From contig JAQFWX010000033.1 of assembly GCA_027605045.1 (NCBI GenBank), positions 372,001 through 436,000 of the forward strand: a stretch of DNA of 64,000 nucleotides, written 5' to 3'. Below, one piece after another: positions 23,775 to 34,600 of the stretch (its first letter is position 1; each line of letters begins with the position of its first letter). Below the pieces are notes generated by a model. That model saw only the letters and a program-made list of their open reading frames with translations. It did no database searches and was not told where the DNA came from. The stretch comes from Phallus indusiatus. Lineage: Eukaryota > Basidiomycota > Agaricomycetes > Phallales > Phallaceae. A program made the position numbers and the translations under genes.

Positions 23775-25997
23775 ATGACATTGGAGTTATCACATTCCCG
23801 AACGTCAACCAGTTCAACAGATTCTGAAGTACAGTCTAGGGAGTTCCAAGTGAGAGATGCGGTCCTGAATCGCGACATTATCCGTCTACAAGAGCTGAGT
23901 TTGCTACCTGGCGGATTTGGAAATGGACGTAAATATGCTTGGTAAGTTTTCCATCTTTTATGGTGATCATCATTCATAATTTTTGCTTGTCTTGGTGCAA
24001 GGCCATACCTTTTGGGATGTTCGCCATCGGACTTCACGGAATTACCGTCCTTAGCGTCAAGCCTAGAAAGTCTAACTAGACCAGATATCCGAGTCATTCC
24101 ACCGTGGCGCCTCGAAACGTCATCGCTCAATTTGAAACACGAAGACTCCACCGAACAACCTGGAAATGTTGAATCTCATCTAAACCCGATAGAAGCTAAT
24201 TCACCTTCTTTGAATTCCTCTGCGGACTTACCTCCCCATCCGGACGAACACCAAGTAGAGCTAGACACCAACCGCAGTTTCGTTTTATACCCCGTCGGTA
24301 ATTCGTGTCTCCTATACTTGCCGAATAATATCTCTTATGAAATTTCTTTTTCTTCTCTTTAGTTAGCTCTTCGCTAAAACATCGCAAGTTATTACAACTT
24401 GATCTCCATGACATCATCCTCGGTGTACTCCGGAAGCGACCGAAACTGCGCTATTTTCAGGTATATCTCGTTCACCGAATTACACACATTTACAATCTCA
24501 ATCGTTTACATTTGTAGGGATACCATGATATCATAACAGTTTTGTTTCTCACTCTCCCGCCTGAATATGTTTTGCCCTGTGCCGAGAAGATGAGTTTACA
24601 TAGATTGAGAGATGCCATGGGCAATGGACTGGAGCCATTAGTAGGACAACTCAGGTAAATCTATATTATAATGAGATGTGCTTTCATCCCCGCTTATTTC
24701 ATTTTATTTTAATACAAGAGTTTTAAAACGTCTCATAAGAATAGTTGATCCGACTTATAGCGCCGTGCTCACAAAGTGTGTTGAGTTTTCCCGAATCGCG
24801 CAATTTTTACTGAAGACTTGTTCACAGGATCGGACACCTGCCTTATTATGCTCTTTCTAACCTCTTAACTCTCTTCTCACATGATATGCCGACATTGCCT
24901 TTGATTCAGCACGTCTTTGACTGGTTACTTTGCCGCGACCCCGCTGCATCGATCTGGCTAGAGACAGTAGTAAGTCCCAAAATAATTCTTCATCTCACTT
25001 CATTTACCCTCAACTCACCCTTTCAATTTCAAAGATAATTCTCACCAAAAAGAACGAGATTCTCAAGTTGGCGCAAGAGGAAGATGACGCTATGGGCTTA
25101 ATACATGCTTCTCTTACAGCACTTCCTCCTTTAACGGATGAAGTTCTAAATACTGAGTTGGTGGTAACTTAACTCCTTAGGCTGGTCATATCATTCTTAC
25201 GATATATCTTTAGACCGTCTGCGGCTGATTTTAACCCTCTTTCTGAAGTGGGCGACAAGATATTATTGTCCGGATCTGCCGACCTCAAAGGTGTCCAAGA
25301 AAGCAAAGAGGACGTGAAACCCGATCAAAGTTCATTGAAGGAAGAGCGTTCGGAAGACGAAATGAAAGAAACATCATCCCTATCCGAGTCAATACCGCCT
25401 ATCTTTCCTGGAGCGTACACAGACAACCTGGATAAAACCAACTCAACCCCACTCTCAGATTTGCTTCGTCGGGCGGCAGATCTTTTCGTCGAATATCCTC
25501 CTTCATTACCTGACCTTCAAATATCTCAAACGTTTGGTTCAGCCAGTATTTTACACACGAGCACTAACACTTCAGTGGATTTTGATCCAGCATCATCAAT
25601 ACTTCCCACATTGGACGATGATCAGGCTGAAGCATATGTAGGCAGTGAAGAGGTTATGCTACCGCTCAGTCAAGAAGAACAGGACGAAGAATTAGGCGTA
25701 ACTCAAGAAAAGGAGAAAATGAGGGAGGAGAGGAAAGAAAAACTAGCGAAAGAAAAAGAACGAAAGAAACTCCCGGTTCGGCGACGACCCCTATCACGCA
25801 AACAGATGGTCGTAGCTGGGACCGTACTTCTCATAAGCGTTGCCGTAGCAATGTATGGACTACAACATCCCAATGCTCGCAAATTTGGATTCGGACGTAG
25901 TAGCAATGGAAAGTTCATGACAGAGAATTTCCGATGGCTAAGCACGTCTATAGCAAATTTATTCGGAACGGCCGCGAAGTTTGGGATTCTTATCTAG
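23775..25997 (+). CDS. TBC-domain Rab GTPase-activating protein, membrane-anchored (Gyp8/TBC1D20-like)
   Basis: Exons with matching phases are 23775-23941, 24002-24297, 24363-24460, 24518-24654, 24719-24775, 24828-24969 and 25035 to about 25163. A last exon runs from about 25212 to the stop at 25997; its junction does not fit in phase with any clear GT donor. The protein carries LQELSLLPGGFGNGRKYAWP and then both catalytic fingers of TBC Rab-GAPs: the arginine finger in VELDTNRSF and the glutamine finger in LRYFQGYHDI. GHLPYYALSNLLTLFSHDMP follows. A Lys/Glu-rich coil precedes a single membrane segment near the C-terminus (MVVAGTVLLISVAVAMYGL). TBC domain plus C-terminal anchor matches the Gyp8/TBC1D20 group, which acts on Rab1/Ypt1-type GTPases at the ER and Golgi. 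Exon 1 and the upstream region are duplicated at 17455-18160. Confidence 0.85.
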
Positions 25998-26094
25998 CAG
26001 TGGTCTCAGGGCGCTATTATACATATATTATTATTCAAGCTTTGGTGTTCTCTGTAACATTATAAGACTAGTTCGTCATCGAGTCTAATTTCTC

Positions 26095-27420
26095 TTAAAG
26101 ATTCTGTGGCCAGTCGTCGAAACCCAAAGGAATAGGCTACGAAATGAGAGCACATTGTCATTTTTTTCGGGCGTGTTGCAAGTAGTACTCACCCATGGCG
26201 GCATTATGAACCGTTTCTGCTTGCCATTGATAGCAACTTTGTCCAGTATTTCGAAATCCTCTTGTGAAACGCGTCTAGCGAAGTCCTGTGGGGCGGTGAA
26301 ATTCTCTTGAATTCTGTGCGGCGTGGTAGACTTAGGAAGGATCACAATGTCTCTCTTGACTATCTTCGCTTTAATGAGACCTGAAGCTTATAAATTTGAG
26401 TATTACGCACTAAGGTAACCCAATAATACAGCGGTCACGGTGACATTGTACTTTTTTGCTATTTGGTTAGCAGTCTCGTCTTGCAAAAGAGGAGCTCCTG
26501 TTGATCTATTTGAAAATAAATCAGCACAAACGCATTATTAACTCATTCAATCACACAGACCCCAACGGCGAATATGCTTGGGGAACAATATCCAGACTCT
26601 TCAAATACTCGAGCAACTTATGCTGGGGGTTATACAAATGAAGCTCAAGTTGGTCCACAACAGGCTTGATCTCGGCAGTAGGCAAAATTTCCTCGAGCTT
26701 CATTCGTGAAAAGTTTGAAACACCGATTGCTTTCACTTTTCCCTTTTTGTACATTTCTTCCATTTGTTTCCAAGTTTGGGTGATGGGCCATTCATCGTCG
26801 ACGTCTCGCATCCCGTTCGGACGGAGGGGCATTTTCTTGGGTGTTCCATTCGGATTCATCTGAAGAATGCGATTAGAAGAACGAGTTAAATAAAATATCG
26901 CACGTACAGGGCACGGCCAATGCATAAGGTATACTAAAGTATTCAGTGTTTGTCAGATGTAATCTCATGGACCCCAACAGAAACGCACATACAGTCCAGA
27001 TAATCGGTCCCTAATCTCTTAAGAGATTCGTCCAAGTTTTCCTCTACTTTACGATGATACGTGGACCAAAGTTTGCTAAGGAAAAAGCATTAGTGGGACG
27101 CACAGACGGGTAATGAATACCCGACAAAGGTATTCAGAAGCAAACCTGATGATACAGATTTCTTCTCTGGGAACCCCTGATGCTTTGATACCTTGACCAA
27201 CTCCTTCTTCATTATCGTATCCCCTACCGCATATTTTCAGCGAATATCATCTAAAGAAAAAGAAAAGGCCGGGTTACCATGCGCAATCGATGACTCTATA
27301 ACCAGCCTTCAGAGCACATTCAACGGCTTTGGCCGCCTCTTCATTGGAAGATTTCCAAGTTCCGAACCCGACTACCTCAATTTCTGATCCGTTGTTAAGC
27401 TTGAGCGTGGGGGTCGACAT
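26095..27420 (-). CDS. Aldo-keto reductase
   Basis: Start ATG 27418-27420 (MSTPTLKLNNGSEIEVVGFG); stop at 26095-26097. Eight exons can be joined. They read through VIDCAW/GYDNEEGVGQGIKASG, EICIISKLWSTYH, LDESLKRLGTDYLDLYLMHW, KQMEEMYKKGKVKAIGVSNF, PQAYSPLGS, TGAPLLQDETANQIAKKYNV, DIVILPKSTTPHRIQENF and PIPLGFDDWPQNL. The family's catalytic set is present: Asp in VIDCA, Tyr in WGYDNE, Lys in SKLW, His in LMHWP. The IPKS-type NADPH-binding stretch appears as ILPKSTTPHR. It should be a soluble NAD(P)H-dependent carbonyl reductase; the substrate cannot be told. Some intron borders (around 26500 and 26380) are approximate. Its upstream region is duplicated at 58971-59090. Confidence 0.85.
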
Positions 27421-27431
27421 GGTGTTGAACG

Positions 27432-28280
27432 TGAAGAACGTCACTGGAAAATTCTGAGACTGGTCCACTGGCAATTTATGTCTTATCGGATCGGCTGACG
27501 AAAATTGACTCGCGGGCCGGTTACCCGCCAAGCCCGATCAAATCAGCAGTAAACTTCCCTATCTCATCATATCAGCGGAGATCAATTCAGTAGAGTTGAA
27601 TTGATTGTGAACATGTGCACATGTCTTTACGTTCATTCAAAAATTGAAATTCTTTACCTTGGTTCAGCGTTTAGAGAGTAAATGCTTGTTTTCTGACCCG
27701 AGATCAGATTCACGACTTACATCACAAATCTATATTTACACAAAATACTAGAAGCGCAATGATGGTGATACAAGGAACATACATAAGTTTGAGGAAACAA
27801 AAACAAAAACATCCCATAGAAGCGGGAATGAAGAACCCCGCCAGTTACAAGCATTGCACCTAGCGTCAGATACAAATGGACCCTCGTATATTCACACTTT
27901 ACCAGACTTGTGGGCCATTTCTTCCGCGATTTTATACAGAATATCTCTATCGCCACTTTTGTCGACCAACGACTTGAAGTAACCATCCGGCTTCTCCAAA
28001 AGATTGGCAGGGGAATCGAATTTTACCATATTTCCAGCGTCAAGACAAGAAGTATAATCTTGTCTGCATCCATGATCTGGGGAATGTGTACTAAATATAT
28101 CTGAACGTAAGAGACGAGTATAATTATACACGTACTGTGTTAAGTCCGTGGGCTACAATGAGCAAGGTGGAGTCTCGCAAGGCTTCACGCAAGGAGTTTT
28201 GAAATTTGAATAATGGCGTCCGTAGCGTAATCAATGGCGCTTGTTGCTAATAAAGGCTGTGAGAAAACTTCCAAAACAAG
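27432..28280 (-). pseudogene. Duplicated 3' end of the ABC transporter gene with flank
   Basis: This segment matches 58971-59770 at roughly 90% by eye, in the same orientation. It holds the last exons of the ABC transporter ([26 protein letters not shown]), its terminator region and the intergenic DNA up to the aldo-keto reductase promoter. A 5-bp insertion near 28045 breaks the frame, and no upstream exons of the ATPase domain follow. It ends about 28255-28280. Confidence 0.85.
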
Positions 28281-28703
28281 AAATCCAATATCCGGTGTTA
28301 AACAACAGGAGATCATGACGCCAGCCATGGGTTACGCACCAAGCATTCTGCCCACCTGCTCCCTGCCATACCCTGCCCTTCCTCCGAGTCATCCAACCCC
28401 TCATCCAATTTTCCAACCTTCTCAGGCTCATATCTGGCATGCACATATGCCTATTTCACATTCTCAGAGACGACCTCAGTCGCTATTATATCCATCGCAT
28501 TCGCAGACTCTGTATCCAGTAATTCAACAACTTCCTTCCTAGGGTTGCTGCTGAGCCATGAGCAACACTATGTAACAGTAAATTGAGCGGCAGCCACAGC
28601 GGAGTTTGAAATGCGTTTGGATGATACGTCAACACTGTCATCTTATTGACAGTCATTCCTGCGGTATGTATCACCCAAAGAAAGTATAGTTCCACCTGCT
28701 TAT
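28281..28703. other. Intergenic stretch
   Basis: C-rich on the plus strand around 28330-28470, without convincing coding potential. It lies between the ABC fragment and the 197-residue gene. Confidence 0.35.
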
Positions 28704-29297
28704 ATGTACAGAGCACTACAATTTAACATGCCTTGGCCAAAATGGGTTTTGAAACAGTTCGCCACCATTCCTTCCGGCGTGAACAACGTTACCCAAGAAT
28801 CCTTGCTCTATGGTCCTTATAACACAATACTGCACTATCTTTTTCCACCCAACGAGGATTTCATGGTCGTGCCACAGTATCAACGACCAACAGTTGGTCA
28901 ATCAATTGACTTTACCACAATTTTCATTGTCGAATCGACCAACACCCAAACCCCCATATTCTATGTCGAGATCAAACCGCCGGGTCATCTCAACGAGCTG
29001 AGCAAACGTGAGCAAGCGGACACTCAGATGCGGGATCGCGTTCGAGAACTCATAACTGAACTACGGATCCCTAAGCTACACGGCGTCAGCGCAATGGGGG
29101 CGCGGCTTGCGTTTTACCATTACGATGCTGCGACGCAAATTCTCGAACCTCCAGCCATCCCTCGTGACCCCATTCGCGTAAATGATACTGCGCCAACAGC
29201 GCGTTGGAGTGTAGATTTGTTGTCGGAGGAAGGGTACAAACAACTGGTCCAGCTGACCACGGAAGTGAAAGACATGGCACGAGCACTTGAAGCTTAG
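28704..29297 (+). CDS. Hypothetical protein with PD-(D/E)XK-like motif
   Basis: Intronless 197-residue frame with a proper ATG. The arrangement SIDFTTIFIVE...PIFYVEIKPP (D69, then E89-I-K91 on a hydrophobic strand) resembles the PD-(D/E)XK nuclease core. A helical part (REQADTQMRDRVRELITELR) and a C-terminal WSVDLLSEEGYKQLVQLTTE follow. I recall similar short proteins in other mushroom genomes but cannot name the family with certainty. It sits just inside the left edge of the mobile-element island, next to a CACTA-like element (29419), so it may belong to a mobile element. The nuclease idea is inference. Confidence 0.6.
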   Translation: MYRALQFNMPWPKWVLKQFATIPSGVNNVTQESLLYGPYNTILHYLFPPNEDFMVVPQYQRPTVGQSIDFTTIFIVESTNTQTPIFYVEIKPPGHLNELSKREQADTQMRDRVRELITELRIPKLHGVSAMGARLAFYHYDAATQILEPPAIPRDPIRVNDTAPTARWSVDLLSEEGYKQLVQLTTEVKDMARALEA

Positions 29298-29418
29298 TGC
29301 AATGGTTCAAAATATATTGTACTTTGTTTTTGATATTTTCTGATTTGTTGTCACTTTTCTGCGCTATGGGATTATTGTCGGTTATCGAGTGTATAATATC
29401 ATACAGTGTTTAGGAAGT

Positions 29419-30604
29419 CACTGGAAAATATCACCACTGAACACCACTGATACCCAGTGGTGACCCAGTGGATACACCCGCTGAATGCCAGTGGTTTGTC
29501 AGTGGTCTGACCACTGAAAATCAGCGGAACTTCCGCCGTTTCCGTGGTAAAAACCACCGAATTTCAGTGGCGCTCAGTGGTATTTTCTCCCACTGACAGT
29601 TAAGTGATAAGTCTAGTATTTCTCAGCCTTTACACTTATTTTTCGTTCATTTTCTCCGGCTCTGTTATTATTATGTAATTTATTGTTTATTTGTAATTAG
29701 GTCCATACTTACATATATACAAGAGAAAATCTAGGCTAACGATAGTAATAAGACTAACTAAAACATACAGCTAACAACTGGCTTCCCAACCGCACCCAGG
29801 TCCCGGTCTCCCATGCTCTCACTGCAGCCTCATACCCTGTCCCGTGAAGCGCGTGGCGTGAGTAGCAAGGTCTTCTGTACGTTAGACATTATCCATAAGC
29901 GCATATCCATTGAAAAGTCAGCTTACTCACCAGCGCGATAACCCTGCAATCGCGTGGCAGGCGGCATGACGCGTCACTAGTCACTACTAGTCATTGGTTG
30001 CAGATGAGGCGAAATGGGCGGATGATGAGGTGTGGATGACGGTGCGTTGGGATGGTGGTGTAGACGGCGGTGTAGACGGCGGTGGGGTGGTGGTGTGGAC
30101 GGTGGTGTGGATGGTGGTGGGATGAGAGAGCGAGATGGGGGGAGAAAAAAGTCAAGGGCTTTAAAAACCATGACACGCGCATACAATCATTTTCAACTCC
30201 GATTCAAACACAGCGAGTTACGCGCCACGCGTCACGTCACGTGCTAATCACGTGTAAGAATGCTTATATCGAAAAAATATTTTCACCAAGAAATAAATAA
30301 TTATTTACAAGCTGTATGCCAGTGTCCATTAACATGAATTGAGTGGTATAGAGCCACTGAATATTGTCACCCACTGACTCATCACTGACCCACCACTGGA
30401 TATCAGTGGTATCATTACCACTAAATTACCACTGGACCTTGAAGTCAGTGGTAATGAACCACTGACTTTCCACTGACCACTGACTGCCACTGATATCCCA
30501 CTGACTATCAGTGGGTACAACCACTAACTGACCACTGAATAATGTTACTCAGTGGTCATACCCACTAAATACCACTTACTTCAGTGGCGGTTTTTTCCAC
30601 AGTG
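29419..30604. mobile_element. Non-autonomous CACTA-like DNA transposon (1186 bp)
   Basis: It begins CACTGGAAAATATCACCACT and ends with the inverse of CACTGTGGAAAAAACCGCCA. It is flanked by the direct repeat AGT (29416-29418 and 30605-30607). Both ends carry dense arrays of the motif CCACTGA/TCAGTGG in both orientations (29430-29605 and 30335-30600). CACTG ends, subterminal repeats and a 3-bp target duplication are the CACTA (EnSpm) hallmarks. No transposase frame is inside, so it depends on a helper. Confidence 0.85.
30015..30130. repeat. Minisatellite of GGTGTAGACGGC-like units
   Basis: Imperfect 9-12 bp units (GGTGTAGACGGC, GGTGTGGACGGT, GGTGTGGATGGT) inside the CACTA-like element. Confidence 0.7.
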
Positions 30605-30607
30605 AGT

Positions 30608-31235
30608 CGAGACAATCAGGAAGGTTTCAAGTTCTCCCTGATACTGTTCAATATAGGAAAGAATGGAAAGATGACACAATGAGCGTTGCGGTTCAAAAAG
30701 TGAGATACGAACTGAGAACCGTTCAATCTATACTACCTAGACAAAAGCTCAAGCGGGAGAAGGGGATTACATTTCTCACGGTCACATTCATTTTTCAACG
30801 CATCCCTCTGTTTCATATTCCCATGAATACAAGTTTTGCTTCAGACTATTCTCGGGATTCTCTTAGATAGTGTCTCATTTTTCTATCCTTTCTCACTTGC
30901 TTCGTACCGCATTTATTTAGATGCAAAGTCGTATGATTTCTGTGCAATGGAATTTTTTTTTGGACCGCTACTATTTTATGTCGATTTTTGGGTACATATA
31001 CGACCACTGTGAAGACCCTTCAATGCAATTAAGTAGAAAGCTGTACTATGGAATTTTTTATGCGTCAGTTGTGTTTGAACGGAGCTGAGTTGAAATGGAA
31101 TATATGCAAAGGACAGATGTTGGTTAGAAAGATTTGGTGTGTGGAGTGCGGTGAACAGTGAACCAGTCCGACTCGGCACTCCGGCACGGTTTCAATCGAA
31201 AAATAGCCCTGATTGGAGCTGGAGACCCCTGTGAC
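30608..31235. other. Sequence between mobile elements
   Basis: No gene or repeat recognised. The bases next to 31235 are the target site of the Ty3-type element. Confidence 0.3.
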
Positions 31236-31632
31236 TGTTAGGGCTACTCAGCTCAGACTAGAGGGAGGGGATCCTAAGTAATATATTGGAAGGTAACTAT
31301 ACTACTCACCTAGAGGGAGGGGATCCTAAGAGAACAAGCTTAGGGACCCTCACTCTAGGTACAGCTACTATATACATAAAACGACGACGCGGCGTGCGGC
31401 CCTGGCACAGCTAAGTGCCAGGCGCCCAAGCCGAGCCTAAGCGACGTGATGTCACGGGCATCACGCCGGGTACGAGCGCGCAATGCGCGCGAGTAGAGAA
31501 GGTGAAATATGGACGGAGAGAGTGAACAGATGGTAGAGGTAATGCACGGGAAATATAAATAGGATAGAAATAGATATATACCGATGATAATAAATAAGGA
31601 AAAATGAGGGGACGCGGTAGCGTACCCTGACA
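31236..31632 (-). repeat. 3' LTR of the Ty3-type element (family A)
   Basis: In the sense direction (leftwards) it starts TGTCAGGGTACG and ends CCCTAACA. It has a TATATAGTAGC box followed by a conserved hairpin (31314-31364) and a GGTGAGTAG possible splice donor. Confidence 0.9.
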
Positions 31633-31643
31633 CCACCCCCCCT

Positions 31644-34600
31644 TCAACGAGGCGGCGTCCCGACGCCTGTAGCTTCGACTAATGATGCTTGCAACTTGGA
31701 GAAATCGAACCGAGGGCGACGATGGAAAAGGAGACCATTTATCGAGCGCGGCGCACTCGGGTGTTCACGGTGGAACTGCCTAATGAGATCTGGGGCTGCA
31801 ATATTCGACTCGGGTTCCCATTGATCATGCTCGGGACCATAGCCTTCCCAACGCACCTTATATTCGAGTCGTCTCCGGAATACACGACTGTCCAAAATCC
31901 GTTCCACGACGTAGTGCTCACCGTCATCTCTGATCTCTGGAGGTGGGGGAGCCTTGACGCGACGACCCGGGATTGTATCTTCAACCTTTGGACGCAACTT
32001 CCCGACGTGGAACACTGGGTGAAGCCTTGACATCGACAGTGGTAAACGCAGCTTATATGCGTGTGATCCGACCTTGCTGACTATCGGAAAAGGCCCCAGG
32101 TACCGATGCGATAACTTGGCGGAGGGCCTGGTGGTACGAATGTCGCTCGAATCGAGGTATACCTTGTCGCCAACCTTGTATTCAGGTGCCGGGATGTGTT
32201 TCCAATCGTAGTACTTGGCCATCTCGTCCTTCGACTTGGCTATGGCGGCCTTGGCTTCCTCTATCGTCGACTCCATACGCGTCTTGAACTCGTTGACAGA
32301 TTCGATCTTGGAGTCGGCAACCAGCGGTTCAAATCCCATGCGAGGATGTTGTCCAGTGTCGAGCTCGAACGGTGTCGCGCGCGTTGCTGAGTGTACGTGG
32401 TTGTTATATGCGAACTCAGCCAAGGGCAGTATCTGGTCCCAGTCGTCCTGCCGCTCAGAGGTGAAAAGTCGAAGGTATTGTTCGACTTCTGCGTTGACAC
32501 GCTCCGTCTGACCATCGGTTTGAGGATGATATGCCGTAGAGGGTGCAAGCCGTATGCCAAGGAGCCTAGAAAGCTCCTGCGTGAAGCGGGACGCGAACTG
32601 GGGGCCCCTGTCAGAGATCACCTTCATGGGGAGACCATGAAGCTTCCAGACGTGTTGAAGGTACAGACGGGCTAGACCTGTCGCGTCAAGTGTTGTAAAT
32701 GTCGGCACGAAATGAACCCGTTTGGTGAGAGAGTCGACGACAGAGAGGATCGCGTCGAAACCGTTGGATTCTGGTAGCTCCACGATGAAGTCGACTGAGA
32801 TGTGTTCCCAAGGTCGACTTGGCACTTCTGTGGGTCGGAGAAGGCCATAGGGAGCATGGCGAGACGGTTTCGTACGTAGACACATGTCGCAGGCCTCGAC
32901 ATAGCGTTGGACGTACCTAGAGACACCTGGCCACCAGAAGGTGCGCGAAACGAGCTCGAGAGTCTTGAAACGACCCGGGTGACCACCGAGTTTGGTGTCG
33001 TGGTGCCTGGAAAGGATTTTCCGACGCAGCTCGTCGACGTTTGGCACGTAAACCTTGCCGCGATAATAGAGGAGGTCCTGGTCTTCAAACCATTCCGATG
33101 AGTGAGCTGAACGACCACCCAGTGCACGAAGTGTTGCAACGGCTTTGGAAACGCTATCTTCGGCCTTGCCTTCCCGATTGGCCTTGCGAATCTGGCGTAG
33201 CAAGTCCTCCTCCTCCCCTTTAAGGCAGAATGTTTGCAGAGCATTGATTGCAAACATTTCGGGTCGGATTAGGGTGACGCCACGATTGTCGTCCTTTCCC
33301 GAGCCATGATCTGGGCGGCGGGATAGGCCATCAGGTTTCCCCATCGACTTACCCGGTATATGCTGTAGGGTGAAGTCGAATCGCGAGAGATATACTGACC
33401 ATCTAGCTTGACGACGATTGAGGTTACGCGCGGACATGAAATACTCGAGATTCTTGTGATCAGTCCGTATGTCGATAGGGTGAGATGCGCCTTCGAGAAA
33501 GTGTCGCCATTCCTCTAAAGATCGTATGATAGCGAGCATCTCCTTGTCGTGAATCTCATAGTTGCGTTCGACAGGGCTGAGGGCCTTCGAGAAGAACGCA
33601 ACTGGGTGCCATTTACCGTCCTCGTTCGACAACTGTGAGAGAACCGCGCCTGTTGCAAAGTCGGAGCTGTCTGCTTCAACCCGGTAAGGATTAGCGGGGT
33701 TGGGAATGAGAAGAATGGGGGCAGAGGTGATCGACGACTTCAGAGTATCGAAAGCATGCTGACAAGTGTCGGACCAGACGAAGGGCGTATCTTTCTTGGT
33801 TAACCCGAACATGGGATTGGCAATACGCGCGAAATCCTTGATAAACCGACGGTAGAAGTTGGCGAAGCCCAAGAAGGACTGAACCTCAGTGACGTTCTTT
33901 GGGATGGGCCAGTCTCTGACACCCGAGACTTTCGCGGGATCCATCTCGACCGTGTTCTCGGAAATGACAACACCCAAGTACTCGATCTTAGTCCGGCAGA
34001 ACTCGCACTTCTCTGCCTTGAGATACAGCTTGTGCTCGCGGAGACGTTCGAGAACGCGTCGTGTTACCTGGTCATGTTGTTCCCGATCCCGAGTATAGAT
34101 GAGAATGTCGTCGATGTAGACGGCAACGACACCTTCCGAGATCATGTCCTCGAAGATCTCGTTCATCATTGTTTGGAAGGTCGCAGGGCTATTTGTGAGA
34201 CCAAAGAACATTACCAGAGGTTCGAAAAGGCCGCGGTTGGTGCGGAAAGCAGCCTTCCACTCGTCTCCTTCCTTTATCCGCACATTGTTGTAACCCCAGC
34301 GCACGTCCAGCTTGGTAAAGTACCGGGCACCTTGCAATTTGTTGATGAGTTCTGAGATCAGGGGCAGCGGGTAACGGTTCTTAATCGTCATAGCATTCAA
34401 TGCCCGATAGTCCTGGATGAGACGAAGAGAGCCATCTTTCTTCTTAATGAAGAATACCGGGGACGCCATGGGCGACTTGGAGGGTCGGATTCGTCCAGAC
34501 GCAAGGTTTTCTTCTAGAAACGCGTCTAACTCGGCCTGCTCGTTGGGTGACAACGGGTAGATCTTGCACGACTTGGGCTCAGAACCTGGCACAAGCTCTA

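Noticed and set aside
27432..28280. Target-site duplication of one giant transposon
   Set aside because: The two flanking copies differ by about a tenth of positions and are hundreds of bases long, unlike any integration duplication.
29430..30600. CRISPR-like array from the repeated CCACTGA motif
   Set aside because: The repeats are 7 bp, irregularly spaced and in both orientations within transposon ends; this is eukaryotic DNA.
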